Under the pieces are notes generated by a model. The model had not been told where the DNA came from. It saw only the letters and a program-made list of their open reading frames with translations, and did not search any database. The translations under genes were made by a program, and so were the position numbers. From an uncultured Verrucomicrobiota bacterium (lineage in GTDB: Bacteria; Verrucomicrobiota; Verrucomicrobiia; Limisphaerales; UBA9464), in assembly GCA_903910585.1 (NCBI GenBank), contig CAIWAH010000183.1, forward strand, positions 1 through 64,000: a DNA stretch of 64,000 bases, written 5' to 3'. Shown piece after piece: positions 26,105-35,619 of the stretch; within the stretch, counting starts at the first letter, position 1; each line of letters begins with the position of its first letter.

Positions 26105-27727
26105 CTAGACGACGGCCAGAGGCTGATGGTGCTGCCGCTGATGGGCGGCCGCGATGAATCCCTTGAACAGCGGATGCGGCTTGTTCGGCTTGCTGAGAAA
26201 CTCCGGATGGAACTGTGACGCGATGTAGAACGGGTGCGCGGGCAGTTCGACGATCTCGACGAGCGCATTGTCCGGCGTCGTGCCGCTGAAAACGAACCCG
26301 GCAGCCTCGTATCGGGCCCGGTAGGCATTGTTGAACTCGTAACGATGCCGGTGCCGTTCGCTGATGAAGAAGGCACCGTAGAGCTTCAGCGCCAACGATC
26401 CCTCCTTCAACTGGCATTCCTGGGCACCCAGGCGCATGGAACCACCCTTGCGCTTCACATGCCGCTGGGTTTCCTGGAGGTGAATGACCGGATCCGGACT
26501 TTGCGCGTTGAATTCGGTGGAATGCGCCTCGGGCAAACCCAGGACGTTGCGGGCGAATTCGATGGATGCGATTTGCATGCCCAAGCACAGGCCGAGATAG
26601 GGAATCTTGTTTTCCCGGGCATACTGCGCCGCCCTGATCTTGCCTTCGACTCCGCGCTCACCGAAGCCGCCGGGAACGAGGATCCCGCCCAAGTCCTTGA
26701 GGAGCTTTTCGCCGCCGGGCTTCTCCACGTCTTCCGCCTCGATGTGCTCGATCTGGACACCGCAGTCGTTGGCGACTCCGCCGTGCTTGAGCGCCTCATA
26801 GACGGATTTGTAGGCATCCTGCAGCTCGATGTATTTGCCTACCACGCCGATGCGGACGCGGTGCTGCGGGGCGACCAGCCGCCGAATGATGTCCTGCCAA
26901 TGCCCCATGTTCGCGGACGGCACCTCCAGCTGAAGCTGCCGGCACACGAGGTCATCCATGCGCTCCCGCTGAAGCATGAGCGGCACCTCGTAGATCGAGT
27001 GGTCCACGTCCTTTTCCTCGATCACCGCCTCGAACGGGACATTGCAGAACATGCTCAGCTTTTGCCGCAGCTCCTTGTTCAGGGCGTGCTCGGTGCGACA
27101 GACCAGCAGGTTCGGGGCAAGGCCGATTTCCCGCAGCTTGGCGACACTCTGCTGGCTGGGCTTGGTCTTCAGTTCGCCCGCCGCCTTGATGTAGGGGATG
27201 TAGGTGACGTGGATGAAGCACACGTTGTGCGGGCCGACCTCGAGGGCAAATTCCCGGATCGCCTCCAGGAACGGCAACCCCTCGATGTCGCCCACGGTGC
27301 CGCCGATTTCGGTGATCAGCACGTCCGCCTTCGTGTCGTCGGCGAGCAACGTGATGCGCCGCTGGATCTCGTCGGTGACGTGGGGAATCACCTGAACCGT
27401 TTTGCCCAGGTAAACGCCGTCGCGCTCATTGTCGAGCACCTGCTGATACACCTGGCCGCTGGTGGTGGCGTTTTTACGGCTGAGCTTGGTGTTCGTGAAA
27501 CGCTCGTAGTGTCCGAGATCCAGGTCGGTCTCCGCGCCGTCATCGAGCACATACACCTCGCCGTGCTGGTAGGGAGACATCGTGCCCGGATCCAGGTTCA
27601 GGTAGGGATCGAACTTCTGGAGCGTGACCTTCAGCCCGCGGTTCTCCAGCAGCGTGCCCAGCGCCGCCGCCGTCAGGCCCTTGCCCAGCGAACTGACCAC
27701 ACCGCCCGTGACGAACACATACTTCAT
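26105..27727 (-). CDS. pyrG: CTP synthase
   Basis: This 540-residue enzyme makes CTP from UTP, ATP and glutamine. The N-terminal amidoligase domain (1 to about 270) opens with [17 protein letters not shown] and contains [19 protein letters not shown], while the C-terminal class I glutamine amidotransferase (about 295-540) has the nucleophile Cys in LGLCLGMQ and His/Glu in FHPEF. The ATG at 27727 is fixed by this N-terminus; the open frame upstream has no family match. It is convergent with kamA (31 bases between the stops) and divergent from the glucoamylase-like gene. Confidence 0.97.
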   Translation of the reverse strand: MKYVFVTGGVVSSLGKGLTAAALGTLLENRGLKVTLQKFDPYLNLDPGTMSPYQHGEVYVLDDGAETDLDLGHYERFTNTKLSRKNATTSGQVYQQVLDNERDGVYLGKTVQVIPHVTDEIQRRITLLADDTKADVLITEIGGTVGDIEGLPFLEAIREFALEVGPHNVCFIHVTYIPYIKAAGELKTKPSQQSVAKLREIGLAPNLLVCRTEHALNKELRQKLSMFCNVPFEAVIEEKDVDHSIYEVPLMLQRERMDDLVCRQLQLEVPSANMGHWQDIIRRLVAPQHRVRIGVVGKYIELQDAYKSVYEALKHGGVANDCGVQIEHIEAEDVEKPGGEKLLKDLGGILVPGGFGERGVEGKIRAAQYARENKIPYLGLCLGMQIASIEFARNVLGLPEAHSTEFNAQSPDPVIHLQETQRHVKRKGGSMRLGAQECQLKEGSLALKLYGAFFISERHRHRYEFNNAYRARYEAAGFVFSGTTPDNALVEIVELPAHPFYIASQFHPEFLSKPNKPHPLFKGFIAAAHQRQHHQPLAVV

Positions 27728-27798
27728 GGGCTTGCACGTTCTCCGGGCGGCCAGCTCGGTGGCCAGCAGAAATTCTTGCCGTCCCTGCGAAATTCTCA

Positions 27799-29187
27799 TT
27801 GCAGCCCTTGCCTGAACGGGCAACGCCTTACCCCACCTTGAGTATCCCCTTCCCCTTTCAGATCAGTCGTCGTGAGGCACTCCGCCGGCTGATGGTTCTG
27901 GGCGCGCCCCTGCTGATTGGCAATGGGTGCCACGTGAACCCCGGCCCCGCCACCGCACTTCTGCCCCTACACGGAAGCCACCGATTCTCCACCGAGGAAG
28001 CGCGCCTGCTGGACGCGCTGGAACGGACCGCCGTGCGTTTCTTCCAGGAAGCCGCCCATCCGACTACGGGGTTGGTGATGGACCGGAAGCTCGCGGACGG
28101 CCAACCCGATGCCCGCACGATCGGCAGCATCGCGGCCACCGGCTTCGGCCTTTCGGTGCTGTGCCTTGGCCACGCCCGTGGCCACGCGGCCCGGGATGAA
28201 CTGAAATCCCAAGTCCGCCGCACGCTCCGCTGGCTGCACGACCAACAACCGCACGAGCACGGCTTCTTTTACCACTTCTTCCACTTCGGCACCGGCGAGC
28301 GCATCTGGAAATGCGAGCTCTCGTCCGTGGATTCCGCCCTGCTTTTCTGCGGCGCCCTGCACGCCCGAAACCATTTCCACGACGACGCCGAAATCGTCCA
28401 GCTGGCGACCGCAATCTACGAGCGGGCGGACTGGAACTGGTTCCTCAACGGCAAGCTCACGCTGTCGATGGGCTGGAAGCCGGAGTCCGGCTTTCTCGCG
28501 TCGCACTGGGATCACTTTTGCGAACTGATGCTCATCAACCTGCTCGGCCTTGGGTCGCCGACTCACCCGTTGAAGCCGGAGACCTGGCGCGCCTGGAGCC
28601 GGCCGGTTCGGGAGATTGGCGCGGAGAAGTTCGTGTGGTCCCCTGCCCCGCTGTTTGTGCATCAGTTCTCGCACGCCTGGTTCGATTTCCGCGGCCGCAC
28701 GGACGCCGGCACCGACTGGTTTGCCAATTCCGTCGGCGCCACCCGGGCGCACTTGCAGTGGAGCCTGCAACAGAAGCACCGCTTCCCGCGCTGGTCCGAA
28801 GACCTCTGGGGCGTCACCTCCAGCGATTCGGCGAAGGGCTACGTCGGTTGGGGCGGACCGCCCGATAGCGGGCCACTTGATGGCACCATTGTGCCCTGCG
28901 CCGCGGCCGGGTCTCTGCCGTTCCTCCCGGAGCCCTGCCTCCGCACCCTGCGTCACCAGCGCGAGGTCCACGGCGCCCAGGTCTGGAAACGCTACGGCTT
29001 TGTGGATGCGTGGAATCCGCACACCAACTGGGTCAATCCCGACGTCATCGGCATTGATGTCGGCATCACTGCACTGATGGCCGCCAATCTGCGCGATGAA
29101 TTCATCTGGCGCAGTTTCGGCACGGACCCGGCGGTGACTGCCGGCTTTCAGCGGGCCGGATTTGTCCCGTCACCGGTCAAAGCGTAG
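27799..29187 (+). CDS. Glucoamylase-like (PF10091-type) exported protein
   Basis: This protein of about 462 residues has an N-terminal export signal with a twin arginine ([18 protein letters not shown]) ending in a possible lipobox Cys (LLIGNGC), then an alpha/alpha-toroid domain of the glucoamylase-like family. Family blocks seen include [35 protein letters not shown], the [13 protein letters not shown] stretch, [14 protein letters not shown] and [12 protein letters not shown]. Related proteins act on beta-1,2- or other glucans at the cell surface. The start is uncertain: the frame opens at a TTG (27799), another TTG is at 27838, and neither has a clear ribosome site. It is divergent from pyrG. 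Confidence 0.82.
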   Translation: MQPLPERATPYPTLSIPFPFQISRREALRRLMVLGAPLLIGNGCHVNPGPATALLPLHGSHRFSTEEARLLDALERTAVRFFQEAAHPTTGLVMDRKLADGQPDARTIGSIAATGFGLSVLCLGHARGHAARDELKSQVRRTLRWLHDQQPHEHGFFYHFFHFGTGERIWKCELSSVDSALLFCGALHARNHFHDDAEIVQLATAIYERADWNWFLNGKLTLSMGWKPESGFLASHWDHFCELMLINLLGLGSPTHPLKPETWRAWSRPVREIGAEKFVWSPAPLFVHQFSHAWFDFRGRTDAGTDWFANSVGATRAHLQWSLQQKHRFPRWSEDLWGVTSSDSAKGYVGWGGPPDSGPLDGTIVPCAAAGSLPFLPEPCLRTLRHQREVHGAQVWKRYGFVDAWNPHTNWVNPDVIGIDVGITALMAANLRDEFIWRSFGTDPAVTAGFQRAGFVPSPVKA

Positions 29188-29217
29188 GCAGAGTCCGTCG
29201 GCGCTGCCGCCACGCCG

Positions 29218-29616
29218 TCATGGCTTCGAGGCGTCACCCCGGATGTATTTGTGGCAGGCGACACAACTGGTCGTGAGCTGGCCGTTGGCGGCATTGGCCC
29301 CCTCCACATCCTTGGCTTTCGCCGCCGTCACCAATTCACCCGCCGCCCGCTGGAACTCGGTCAGGAACAGGGCGTATTCGGGCGTCTGCCGCGCGAGCCA
29401 GCCACTGCCGCCACTCAGTTCCACCAACTTGACCGCATTGCCTTCCAGCCGGCCGAAGTCCTGCGTCACCAAGCCGGACAGCAGGCGATCGGCATACTTC
29501 AGCTTACGCCGCATGGCTGCCGCGGTGGCATCGTCCCGGCCCGACGGCGCCGGGGCTGCGAGCACCACTGCCGCCAGAAGCATCCAGCGGAGTCCGGACC
29601 GAGCTTTCAGTTTCAT
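29218..29616 (-). CDS. Cytochrome c-prime/c556-like single-haem protein
   Basis: This 132-residue protein has a signal peptide (LRWMLLAAVVLAAPAPS, cleavage near residue 24), a four-helix-type body and one haem-binding motif near the C-terminus (SCVACHKYIRG). A C-terminal CxxCH is the pattern of cytochrome c-prime and c556. The ATG at 29616 has a good ribosome site (AAAGGA); the frame extends 21 codons further without a signal sequence. It should be a periplasmic electron carrier or gas-binding protein. No partner oxidoreductase gene is next to it; its stop lies 30 bases from the convergent glucoamylase-like gene. Confidence 0.85.
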   Translation of the reverse strand: MKLKARSGLRWMLLAAVVLAAPAPSGRDDATAAAMRRKLKYADRLLSGLVTQDFGRLEGNAVKLVELSGGSGWLARQTPEYALFLTEFQRAAGELVTAAKAKDVEGANAANGQLTTSCVACHKYIRGDASKP

Positions 29617-29795
29617 GGTGGCGTCCTTTCGGTTCGGATTCACAGTCGGCCGGGACGCGAGGCGACGCTGTCCGGTCATTGCCGAATCGTGACCGGAAGT
29701 TGCGAACCCGGTTCGGGAAAATCGGTTTGCGCCCCCGGTGACCGGGAAACTAGCCTCCCGGCCGATTCATCTCCGCAGTCGAGATCACTTTTACC

Positions 29796-30242
29796 ATGAG
29801 CGATACCTACGTTCCTCTCATCAGCTCCGGCGTGGCCGGCCCGCTGGGCGTCCTCCACCTCCCGCGCCTCTGGCAGAAGGCTTCCCTCGAAGCCCGCGGC
29901 AAGCTCGCCGCCGGTTATCCCGGCATCGGCCAGGGCTACGACATGATGGTGATCAACGCCCTCGGCCTGAACGCCGACGCCGTGCGCGCCTTCATCACCG
30001 AGAGCAAGCCGACCTATCCGCAGTTCGAGGCGTGGATCAAGGCCCAGCCCGGCGTGAAGCTGGCGAAGGCCAACATCCACAAGCTCAACGTGAGCATTGC
30101 CGGCTACATCCACAACGACGAGACCCGCAAGGGCATCCTCGCCGCCAACGGCCTGAACGACGACGGCTCGGTGCTGCCGGACGCCATCAACCTCAACAAC
30201 CTCGACGACTGGTTCGAGTTCCACCAGGCGGTGCTGAAGTAA
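29796..30242 (+). CDS. DUF5069-type protein
   Basis: This 148-residue protein matches the DUF5069 pattern: LPRLWQKASLEARGKLAAGYP, GQGYDMMVINALGLNADAV, then a helical middle and a C-terminal stretch ending NNLDDWFEFHQAVL. No signal peptide or membrane helix is present, so it is probably cytoplasmic. Codon use is strongly biased toward C- and G-ending codons, more than in its neighbours, which hints at high expression. It is a single-gene unit with its own strong terminator 30 bases after the stop. No function is established for this family. Confidence 0.82.
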   Translation: MSDTYVPLISSGVAGPLGVLHLPRLWQKASLEARGKLAAGYPGIGQGYDMMVINALGLNADAVRAFITESKPTYPQFEAWIKAQPGVKLAKANIHKLNVSIAGYIHNDETRKGILAANGLNDDGSVLPDAINLNNLDDWFEFHQAVLK

Positions 30243-30271
30243 GCTTCGGCCAATCCTTCTCCTCTTCCACA

Positions 30272-30303
30272 CGGCGCGGGCTCAAATCCGCGCCGTTTTT
30301 CTT
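30272..30303 (+). terminator. Intrinsic terminator after the DUF5069 gene
   Basis: A perfect 9-bp stem (ACGGCGCGG at 30272-30280 with CCGCGCCGT at 30289-30297) and an 8-base loop are followed by a T run. It lies 30 bases after the DUF5069 stop and is a standard rho-independent terminator. Confidence 0.88.
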
Positions 30304-30456
30304 CGGGAGACGGTTTTCGACGAGCCGCTGCGGCAATTCACCGAGGCTTAGCGCCAACCGCCAACGCCACCACCGCGAGCGAGAGAGTCTTGGAGATCAT
30401 GGTTTTCAGCTACCGGAAGCAGCGGTCGCCGGCAATTCCGGATTCCAAGCCCGCGG

Positions 30457-30734
30457 GTGCATCTGGACATCGTGTGCGCGCGGGCGGGCAGCAAAGTGCT
30501 GCCGGTAGCTTACCGGCAGACCCCGTGAATCGGGGCCCACGACTTACGGTGAATGCCCGTTGCGGGCTTCAGCTCTGGCCGGAGGCCACGGCACCGCATG
30601 TGGGCCGTCGCCCAGAAGCCTTCGGCCAGCTCCGTCAGCCACGCTCAATTCGTGGCTACACCGCCGCTGCCGGTTGGAAACCGACAGCACTTTCGGGCCG
30701 GCCTAGGGCGGACGCACTCGGTGTCCAGATGCAC
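30457..30734. repeat. Dispersed inverted-repeat element, copy B (278 bp)
   Basis: This is the second copy of the element at 14381-14663, in the same orientation and alignable end to end. The ends are 22-bp inverted repeats: GTGCATCTGG ACATCGTGTGCG at 30457 and its complement with two mismatches at 30713-30734. The internal hairpin CTGCCGGTAGCTTACCGGCAG and the AAAGTGCTGCCGGT / ACCGACAGCACTTT arm pair are kept. Differences from copy A often preserve pairing. With the terminator before it, the element accounts for most of the 594-bp space between the DUF5069 gene and the DUF2490-like gene; the rest shows nothing recognisable. Confidence 0.8.
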
Positions 30735-30836
30735 CCCAAGCCCGCCCCAATGCGACGCGGCCATTGACACCGTCGCATCGCCGGCCGTGAAGTGCGGTCC
30801 GCGACGCCGCTCGTTCCACAGCGGTGTCCCGTCCTG

Positions 30837-31490
30837 ATGTTGTCCTCCCGCTGGATTCTGCTGCTGCTGGCAGTTTGCGCCATGGCCCGGCTTTCAGCCG
30901 ACGAATGGTGGGCTTGGGCCACCGTGGACATGTGGCGGTCGGCTCCGTTCACCGGTTCGGTCTTCCTCGGCAACCGGTTCGACTTCGAGGATGGCGCCGT
31001 GGTCCAGATCGTTTCGCCCCGGCTGAAATACGAGGTGGCTTCCTGGCTGGATACCGGTCTCGGCCTTTCGCTGCTGAACATTGACACGCCGGTTGCCCAC
31101 GATGAGCACCTCCAGGGCCGACCGGAGTTGGAGCTGAACCCCAAGTTCCGGCTCACCGAGCATCTGCGGCTCGACTGGCGAAACCGCATGGAGTGGCGCT
31201 GGAATGAGGGTGACGCGCCCACCAGCCATCGCAGCCGGCATCGGTTGCAACTGGCCTACACGTTTCCCAGTCCGCTGGGCCCGATCACCCGCGTCTTCGC
31301 GAACAACGAATGGCTCATTGATCTGCATGGCCACGGCTGGAGTGAGAATCGCCTGGTGCCTGCGGGCGTCACGTTCCGCCTCTCAAAGCAGGCCGACCTC
31401 GACGTGTTTTACCTGCTGCTGTCCACCCGGCCCCGCGACGACTGGCAGGCGGAGTCAGTGATCGGCACCCATCTGCGCTGCCGGTTCTGA
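30837..31490 (+). CDS. DUF2490-like outer-membrane beta-barrel protein
   Basis: This 217-residue protein has a signal peptide (MLSSRWILLLLAVCAMARLSA) and an all-beta body with alternating strands rich in Trp, Arg and Leu. Recognisable blocks are DEWWAWATVDMW near the front, LTEHLRLDWRNRMEWRW in the middle, HRSRHRLQLAYTF, and a C-terminal strand ending in Phe (GTHLRCRF), as outer-membrane barrels do. This fits the DUF2490 family of small barrels. An upstream in-frame ATG at 30792 would add 15 residues before the signal. Its function is unknown, and it lies 46 bases before the AAA gene. Confidence 0.72.
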   Translation: MLSSRWILLLLAVCAMARLSADEWWAWATVDMWRSAPFTGSVFLGNRFDFEDGAVVQIVSPRLKYEVASWLDTGLGLSLLNIDTPVAHDEHLQGRPELELNPKFRLTEHLRLDWRNRMEWRWNEGDAPTSHRSRHRLQLAYTFPSPLGPITRVFANNEWLIDLHGHGWSENRLVPAGVTFRLSKQADLDVFYLLLSTRPRDDWQAESVIGTHLRCRF

Positions 31491-31536
31491 ACGGAGGCGC
31501 ATTGACCCGGCGGCGCCCGCCACGACAGCCTCCGCC

Positions 31537-32928
31537 ATGGCCAGTCCCGATTCCGAAGCCATCGCGCAGCTCCGCGAAGCCGTCCAGCTTTCACCCAAGA
31601 ACCTGCCGCTCCGCCAGGCGCTCGCCGATGCGTTGCTCGCCGCCAGCCGGCCAGCCGAGGCCGAAACCGAATACCGCGCCGGCCTCGCCCTCGCCGCCGA
31701 GCACGCGGGACTGAAGCTCGGACTGGCCCGCGCCTTTCACGCGCAGGGCAAGCACAGCCACGCCCTGGTCGTCTGCGAAGACCTGGTGAAACGGCCCGAT
31801 TGCCCGCCCCGGGCCTTCGTGCTGCACGCTCGCATCCTCGCCGGCATCGGCGAGGTCGAGCAGGCCGTCGAGCAATACAAACGCGGCGTCGAAAAGGACC
31901 GTGCGGTCGCCGACGAGGAGTTCGCCCAACGCCTCGGCATCCGGATCGAACCGGAGGCCCAGGAAGACGAGGATGACGACGATCCCTTCGGCACCGACGA
32001 CGATGAATTGGTGGATGGCAAACTGCGCGCCTCCCGGCAGGGCGAGGAGGAATCCGAGGCTCCCGCAGAAGTGGAGCGCCCCAAGATCCGCTTCGATGAC
32101 GTCGGCGGCATGGACGCGCTGAAGGAGGAAATCCGCCTCAAGATCATCTACCCGCTCACCCATGCCGAAATGTATCGCGCCTACGGCAAGAGCATCGGCG
32201 GCGGCATCCTGCTCTACGGCCCGCCCGGCTGCGGCAAGACCCACCTCGCCCGCGCCACCGCCGGCGAGATCAAGGCTGGCTTCATCAGCATCGGCATCCA
32301 CGACGTGCTCGACATGTGGATCGGCCAGAGCGAACGCCGCCTGCACGAGATCTTCGAGCAGGCCCGTCGCAACCAGCCCTGCGTGCTGTTCTTCGACGAG
32401 GTGGACGCCCTCGGCGCCAGCCGCACCGACATGAAGCAGTCTGCCGGCCGCCACCTGATCAACCAGTTCCTCAGCGAACTCGACGGTGTGAAATCCAGCA
32501 ACGACGGCCTGCTGATCCTCGGCGCGACCAATGCCCCGTGGCATCTCGACTCCGCGTTCCGCCGGCCCGGCCGCTTTGACCGCATCCTCTTCGTCCCGCC
32601 GCCCGACGCTGCGGCCCGCGCTGCCGTGCTCCGGCTGCATCTCAAGGGCAAGCCCTCCGAGGATGTGGACTACGACCACGTCGCGAAGAAGACCGACGGC
32701 TTCTCCGGCGCGGACCTCAAGGCGGTGATGGACGTGACCATCGAGAACAAGCTGCGCGAGGCGATGAAGTCCGGCGTGCCCGCGCCCATCCGCACCAAGG
32801 ACCTGGTGAACGCCGCCGGCACGCTGAAGCCGACCACGCGCGAATGGTTTGCCACGGCGCGCAACTACGCGCTCTACGCCAACCAAGGCGGCGCGTATGA
32901 CGACATTTTGAAGTTCATCGAACGGTGA
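31537..32928 (+). CDS. TPR-AAA ATPase fusion protein
   Basis: This 463-residue protein has three parts: N-terminal TPR-like helices (about 1-125), a very acidic linker (EAQEDEDDDDPFGTDDDE), and a C-terminal AAA module of the FtsH/VCP type (about 180-440). Walker A is GPPGCGKTHLA, Walker B is CVLFFDEVDALG, sensor and arginine-finger region is FRRPGRFDRILFVPPP. No peptidase or membrane helix is present. It should use ATP to remodel a protein partner chosen by the TPR part. It is the first gene of a run with two TPR membrane proteins and a ferritin-like/ATP-grasp protein, with its stop overlapping the next start. Confidence 0.88.
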   Translation: MASPDSEAIAQLREAVQLSPKNLPLRQALADALLAASRPAEAETEYRAGLALAAEHAGLKLGLARAFHAQGKHSHALVVCEDLVKRPDCPPRAFVLHARILAGIGEVEQAVEQYKRGVEKDRAVADEEFAQRLGIRIEPEAQEDEDDDDPFGTDDDELVDGKLRASRQGEEESEAPAEVERPKIRFDDVGGMDALKEEIRLKIIYPLTHAEMYRAYGKSIGGGILLYGPPGCGKTHLARATAGEIKAGFISIGIHDVLDMWIGQSERRLHEIFEQARRNQPCVLFFDEVDALGASRTDMKQSAGRHLINQFLSELDGVKSSNDGLLILGATNAPWHLDSAFRRPGRFDRILFVPPPDAAARAAVLRLHLKGKPSEDVDYDHVAKKTDGFSGADLKAVMDVTIENKLREAMKSGVPAPIRTKDLVNAAGTLKPTTREWFATARNYALYANQGGAYDDILKFIER

Positions 32929-34316
32929 TGAGTGCGAGAACGGCACGGGCAATCCTTTGGTTTGATCGTGGCTCCGTCATTGAAGCGGAGGCGGAACTGC
33001 GCGCCGCCCTGGCCGAAGGCGAGGATACGGCGGAAACCCGGGCCATGCTTGCGCTCTGCTTGCTCCGGTCCGGTCTGCCTGAGCCGGCGGCCCAAGAGAT
33101 CAAATCAGGCTTGGCCAAGGACCCGGGCTGCGCCTTCGTGCATTACGCCAATTCTTACGTCGAAGAGGCGGAATTGGAGTTCGTGCAGATTCCGTTTCTG
33201 GGGCTCAGTCCACTGGATGGAGCCAAGGCGCGAGCCTGCCTTAAAAGCATCGTCCGCGCCGTGGAATTGGAGCCCGACGAAGTTCGCTTCCTGCTTCGCC
33301 TGGCAGAGGTTCAACGAGTGCTATTCAACCGTTGGCGGGAGGCTCTGAGCGCGGCGGAGCAGGCTCTCGCATTGGAGCCGAATCATCCGGGAGCGGCCAT
33401 TGAACGGGCCACAGCGTTGAGTCATTTGCGTAGGAAAGCCGAAGCCCGCGAGACACTGGCCTCGGCGCTGGCAGCTAATCCGGACTCATCCGGAGCCCAT
33501 GCCGGCGTAGGTTGGGCTCTTCTGCACGCCGGTGACCATGCGAAGGCGAAAGCACTCTTCGACGAGGCGTTGCGCCTGAATGCCGTCAGTGATTGGGCTC
33601 AGGCGGGCGCCTTGGAGGCGGCCAAGCATCGCTATCGAAGCTACCGGGTGATTGCGACCGTGAAATATTGGTTCATCCACCAACCCGTCCTACTTCGCCT
33701 CATTTACGGATTGTCCGCGGTCGTGGGTGCTGGCGCTTTGCTTGTGGGAATCATGAAGGCGTTCGATCCGGTTGTGCGTCCACGGCTGGGAAATGAAGGC
33801 ACCGCACTAGTGATGGTTCCGCTCATGTTTGCAGTGATCCTTTCAGTGATGTTTCACGACGCCATCTTTGCCTGGCTTGTCCGTCGGCAACCAGCCGGGC
33901 AAACCAGTTCGGCAGCAGTTCAACGAACCGCCGTTTCCGAACAACTCGGCATTCTAATCCCAGGCTTGATAGGAGCCACCGTGTTGGGGCTCCTAAAGTG
34001 GCGAGCACCGAGTTCGCTGCCGGTTCTCTTTGGGCTGCTGCCTGGAGTCTGGTCGCTGTGGCTTGCCTTCGCCAAAACCCCACCTGGAAACCTGCGACTG
34101 TGGCTCACGGCCTACGCAGTGCTGTTGCTCATCATCGGGCCGCTGACAGCGACTTCATGGCGAGAATGGTTTGCCGCACACGATAGGATGTGGAGTTTCG
34201 TGGCCATGATCGCCCCGATCGTGCCGCCGGGCATAGTCCATGAATTCGCTGAACGCGCCCGGAGACAGCAAGCTCATGACGATGCAGTGGCCGCAGTTAG
34301 CAGAGAACCACATTAA
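32928..34316 (+). CDS. TPR protein with C-terminal membrane helices
   Basis: This 462-residue protein has TPR repeats over about residues 8-230 (for example AEAELRAALAEGEDTAETRAM and ALSAAEQALALEPNHPGAA) and five or six hydrophobic helices after that (IYGLSAVVGAGALLVGIMKAF, MVPLMFAVILSVMFHDAIF, LWLTAYAVLLLIIGPLT). The ATG overlaps the AAA stop (TGATG); a GTG one codon earlier is possible. It shares layout with the next gene, so the pair looks like an old duplication. Codon use is noticeably less GC-skewed than in the neighbours on both sides. The likely task is to hold cytoplasmic partners at the membrane together with the AAA protein. Confidence 0.82.
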   Translation: MSARTARAILWFDRGSVIEAEAELRAALAEGEDTAETRAMLALCLLRSGLPEPAAQEIKSGLAKDPGCAFVHYANSYVEEAELEFVQIPFLGLSPLDGAKARACLKSIVRAVELEPDEVRFLLRLAEVQRVLFNRWREALSAAEQALALEPNHPGAAIERATALSHLRRKAEARETLASALAANPDSSGAHAGVGWALLHAGDHAKAKALFDEALRLNAVSDWAQAGALEAAKHRYRSYRVIATVKYWFIHQPVLLRLIYGLSAVVGAGALLVGIMKAFDPVVRPRLGNEGTALVMVPLMFAVILSVMFHDAIFAWLVRRQPAGQTSSAAVQRTAVSEQLGILIPGLIGATVLGLLKWRAPSSLPVLFGLLPGVWSLWLAFAKTPPGNLRLWLTAYAVLLLIIGPLTATSWREWFAAHDRMWSFVAMIAPIVPPGIVHEFAERARRQQAHDDAVAAVSREPH

Positions 34317-34323
34317 CTTTTCC

Positions 34324-35598
34324 ATGTCCGCCAACTCCCTCGAAGCCCGGTTCGCCCGCGCCGAGCTGCTCTACCAGCAGTCGCGGCACGAACTGGCCGC
34401 CCACGAATTGCGCCAGATCCTGGCGGTCGCCCCGGAGAATCCGCCGGCGCACGCGCTGCTGGCGCTCTGTTTCGTCGAACAGAAGCAGTTCGCCGAGGCC
34501 CAGCGCGAGGCGGAGATCGCGGTCGGTCAGGGGCCGGATTTCGCCTTTGCGCACTATGCCCGGGCCCGGGTGCTGGAGGAGCGGAATGACTTCGACGGCG
34601 CGGCGGCCGCCATCGGCGAGGCCATCCGGCTGGAACCGACCGATGCGGATTTCCACGCGATGCACGCGCAGATCCGGTTCAACCGGAAGGAATGGCCGCT
34701 CGCGTTGGCCGCCGCGGAGACCGGACTCCAGTTCGACCCGGAACACGTCGCCGCGAACAACCTGCGGGCAATGGCTCTGGTGAAGCTGGGCCGCCAGGCC
34801 GAAGCCGGACAGACCATTGACGCGACCCTGGCGCGCAGTCCGGAGAACTCCTTCACGCACGCGAACCGCGGCTGGACGTTGCTGGAGTCCGGCGACCGGA
34901 AAAAGGCACTGGAACACTTCCAGGAATCGCTCCGGCTGGATCCAACGAACGACTGGGCCCGCTCCGGCGTGGTCGAGGCGCTCAAGGCGGGCAACCCGAT
35001 CTACGCGTTGATGCTGCGCTACTTCCTGTGGATGCAGAAGCTGAGTCAGGGCATGCAGTGGGCGGTCATCATCGGGCTGTTCGTCGGCAACAAGCTGCTC
35101 GGGGCCTGGGCCGCCGCCAATCCGGCGATGAAGCAGTGGGTGCTGCCCATCCAGTTGGTTTATCTCGCCTTCGTGCTGCTCACCTGGCTGGCCCAGCCGA
35201 TTTTCAACCTGCTGCTGCGGCTCAACCGCTACGGACGCCTGGCGCTTTCGGAGGAGCAGACCCGCTCGGCCAACCTCGTGGGAGCCTGCCTGTTCACCGG
35301 CTTGGCCGCCCTGGGAATCGCCCTCGCCACCGGTTTCCCGCCCTGGCTGTTCGTGCTGATGCTGATTTCCTTCGGCCTGGCGCTGCCGATTTCCGCGGTG
35401 TTCGACTGCCACCGGGGCTGGCCACGCAACGTGATGATGACCTACGCCGGGGCGATGGGCTTGGCCGGCTTGGGGGCCGTGGTGCTGGTCGCGGCAGACA
35501 AACCGCTTGGCATGGGGCTGCTCGGGCTCTTTTTCATGGGGATCTTCATCAACGGATTCCTCGCCAACATCCTGATGAGCCAGCGGCCTAGGCGCTGA
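34324..35598 (+). CDS. TPR protein with C-terminal membrane helices (paralogue)
   Basis: This 424-residue protein repeats the layout of the gene before it: TPR units over about 1-220 (HELAAHELRQILAVAPENP, AAAAIGEAIRLEPTDADFH, ALEHFQESLRLDPTNDWAR) and four to five membrane helices after that (WAVIIGLFVGNKLLGAWAA, LPIQLVYLAFVLLTWLAQP, MGLAGLGAVVLVAADKPLG). The pair both end the TPR part with a similar sequence around NDWARSG / SDWAQAG, which supports duplication. The ATG at 34324 lies 7 bases after the previous stop; a start at 34240 would overlap it. Function is unknown. Confidence 0.85.
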   Translation: MSANSLEARFARAELLYQQSRHELAAHELRQILAVAPENPPAHALLALCFVEQKQFAEAQREAEIAVGQGPDFAFAHYARARVLEERNDFDGAAAAIGEAIRLEPTDADFHAMHAQIRFNRKEWPLALAAAETGLQFDPEHVAANNLRAMALVKLGRQAEAGQTIDATLARSPENSFTHANRGWTLLESGDRKKALEHFQESLRLDPTNDWARSGVVEALKAGNPIYALMLRYFLWMQKLSQGMQWAVIIGLFVGNKLLGAWAAANPAMKQWVLPIQLVYLAFVLLTWLAQPIFNLLLRLNRYGRLALSEEQTRSANLVGACLFTGLAALGIALATGFPPWLFVLMLISFGLALPISAVFDCHRGWPRNVMMTYAGAMGLAGLGAVVLVAADKPLGMGLLGLFFMGIFINGFLANILMSQRPRR

Positions 35599-35619
35599 AC
35601 CTCCAAGTCCAGGCTTCCC

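Noticed and set aside
26234-27841. A 535-codon plus-strand open frame opposite pyrG
   Set aside because: It lies fully antisense to an unmistakable CTP synthase and shows no domain.
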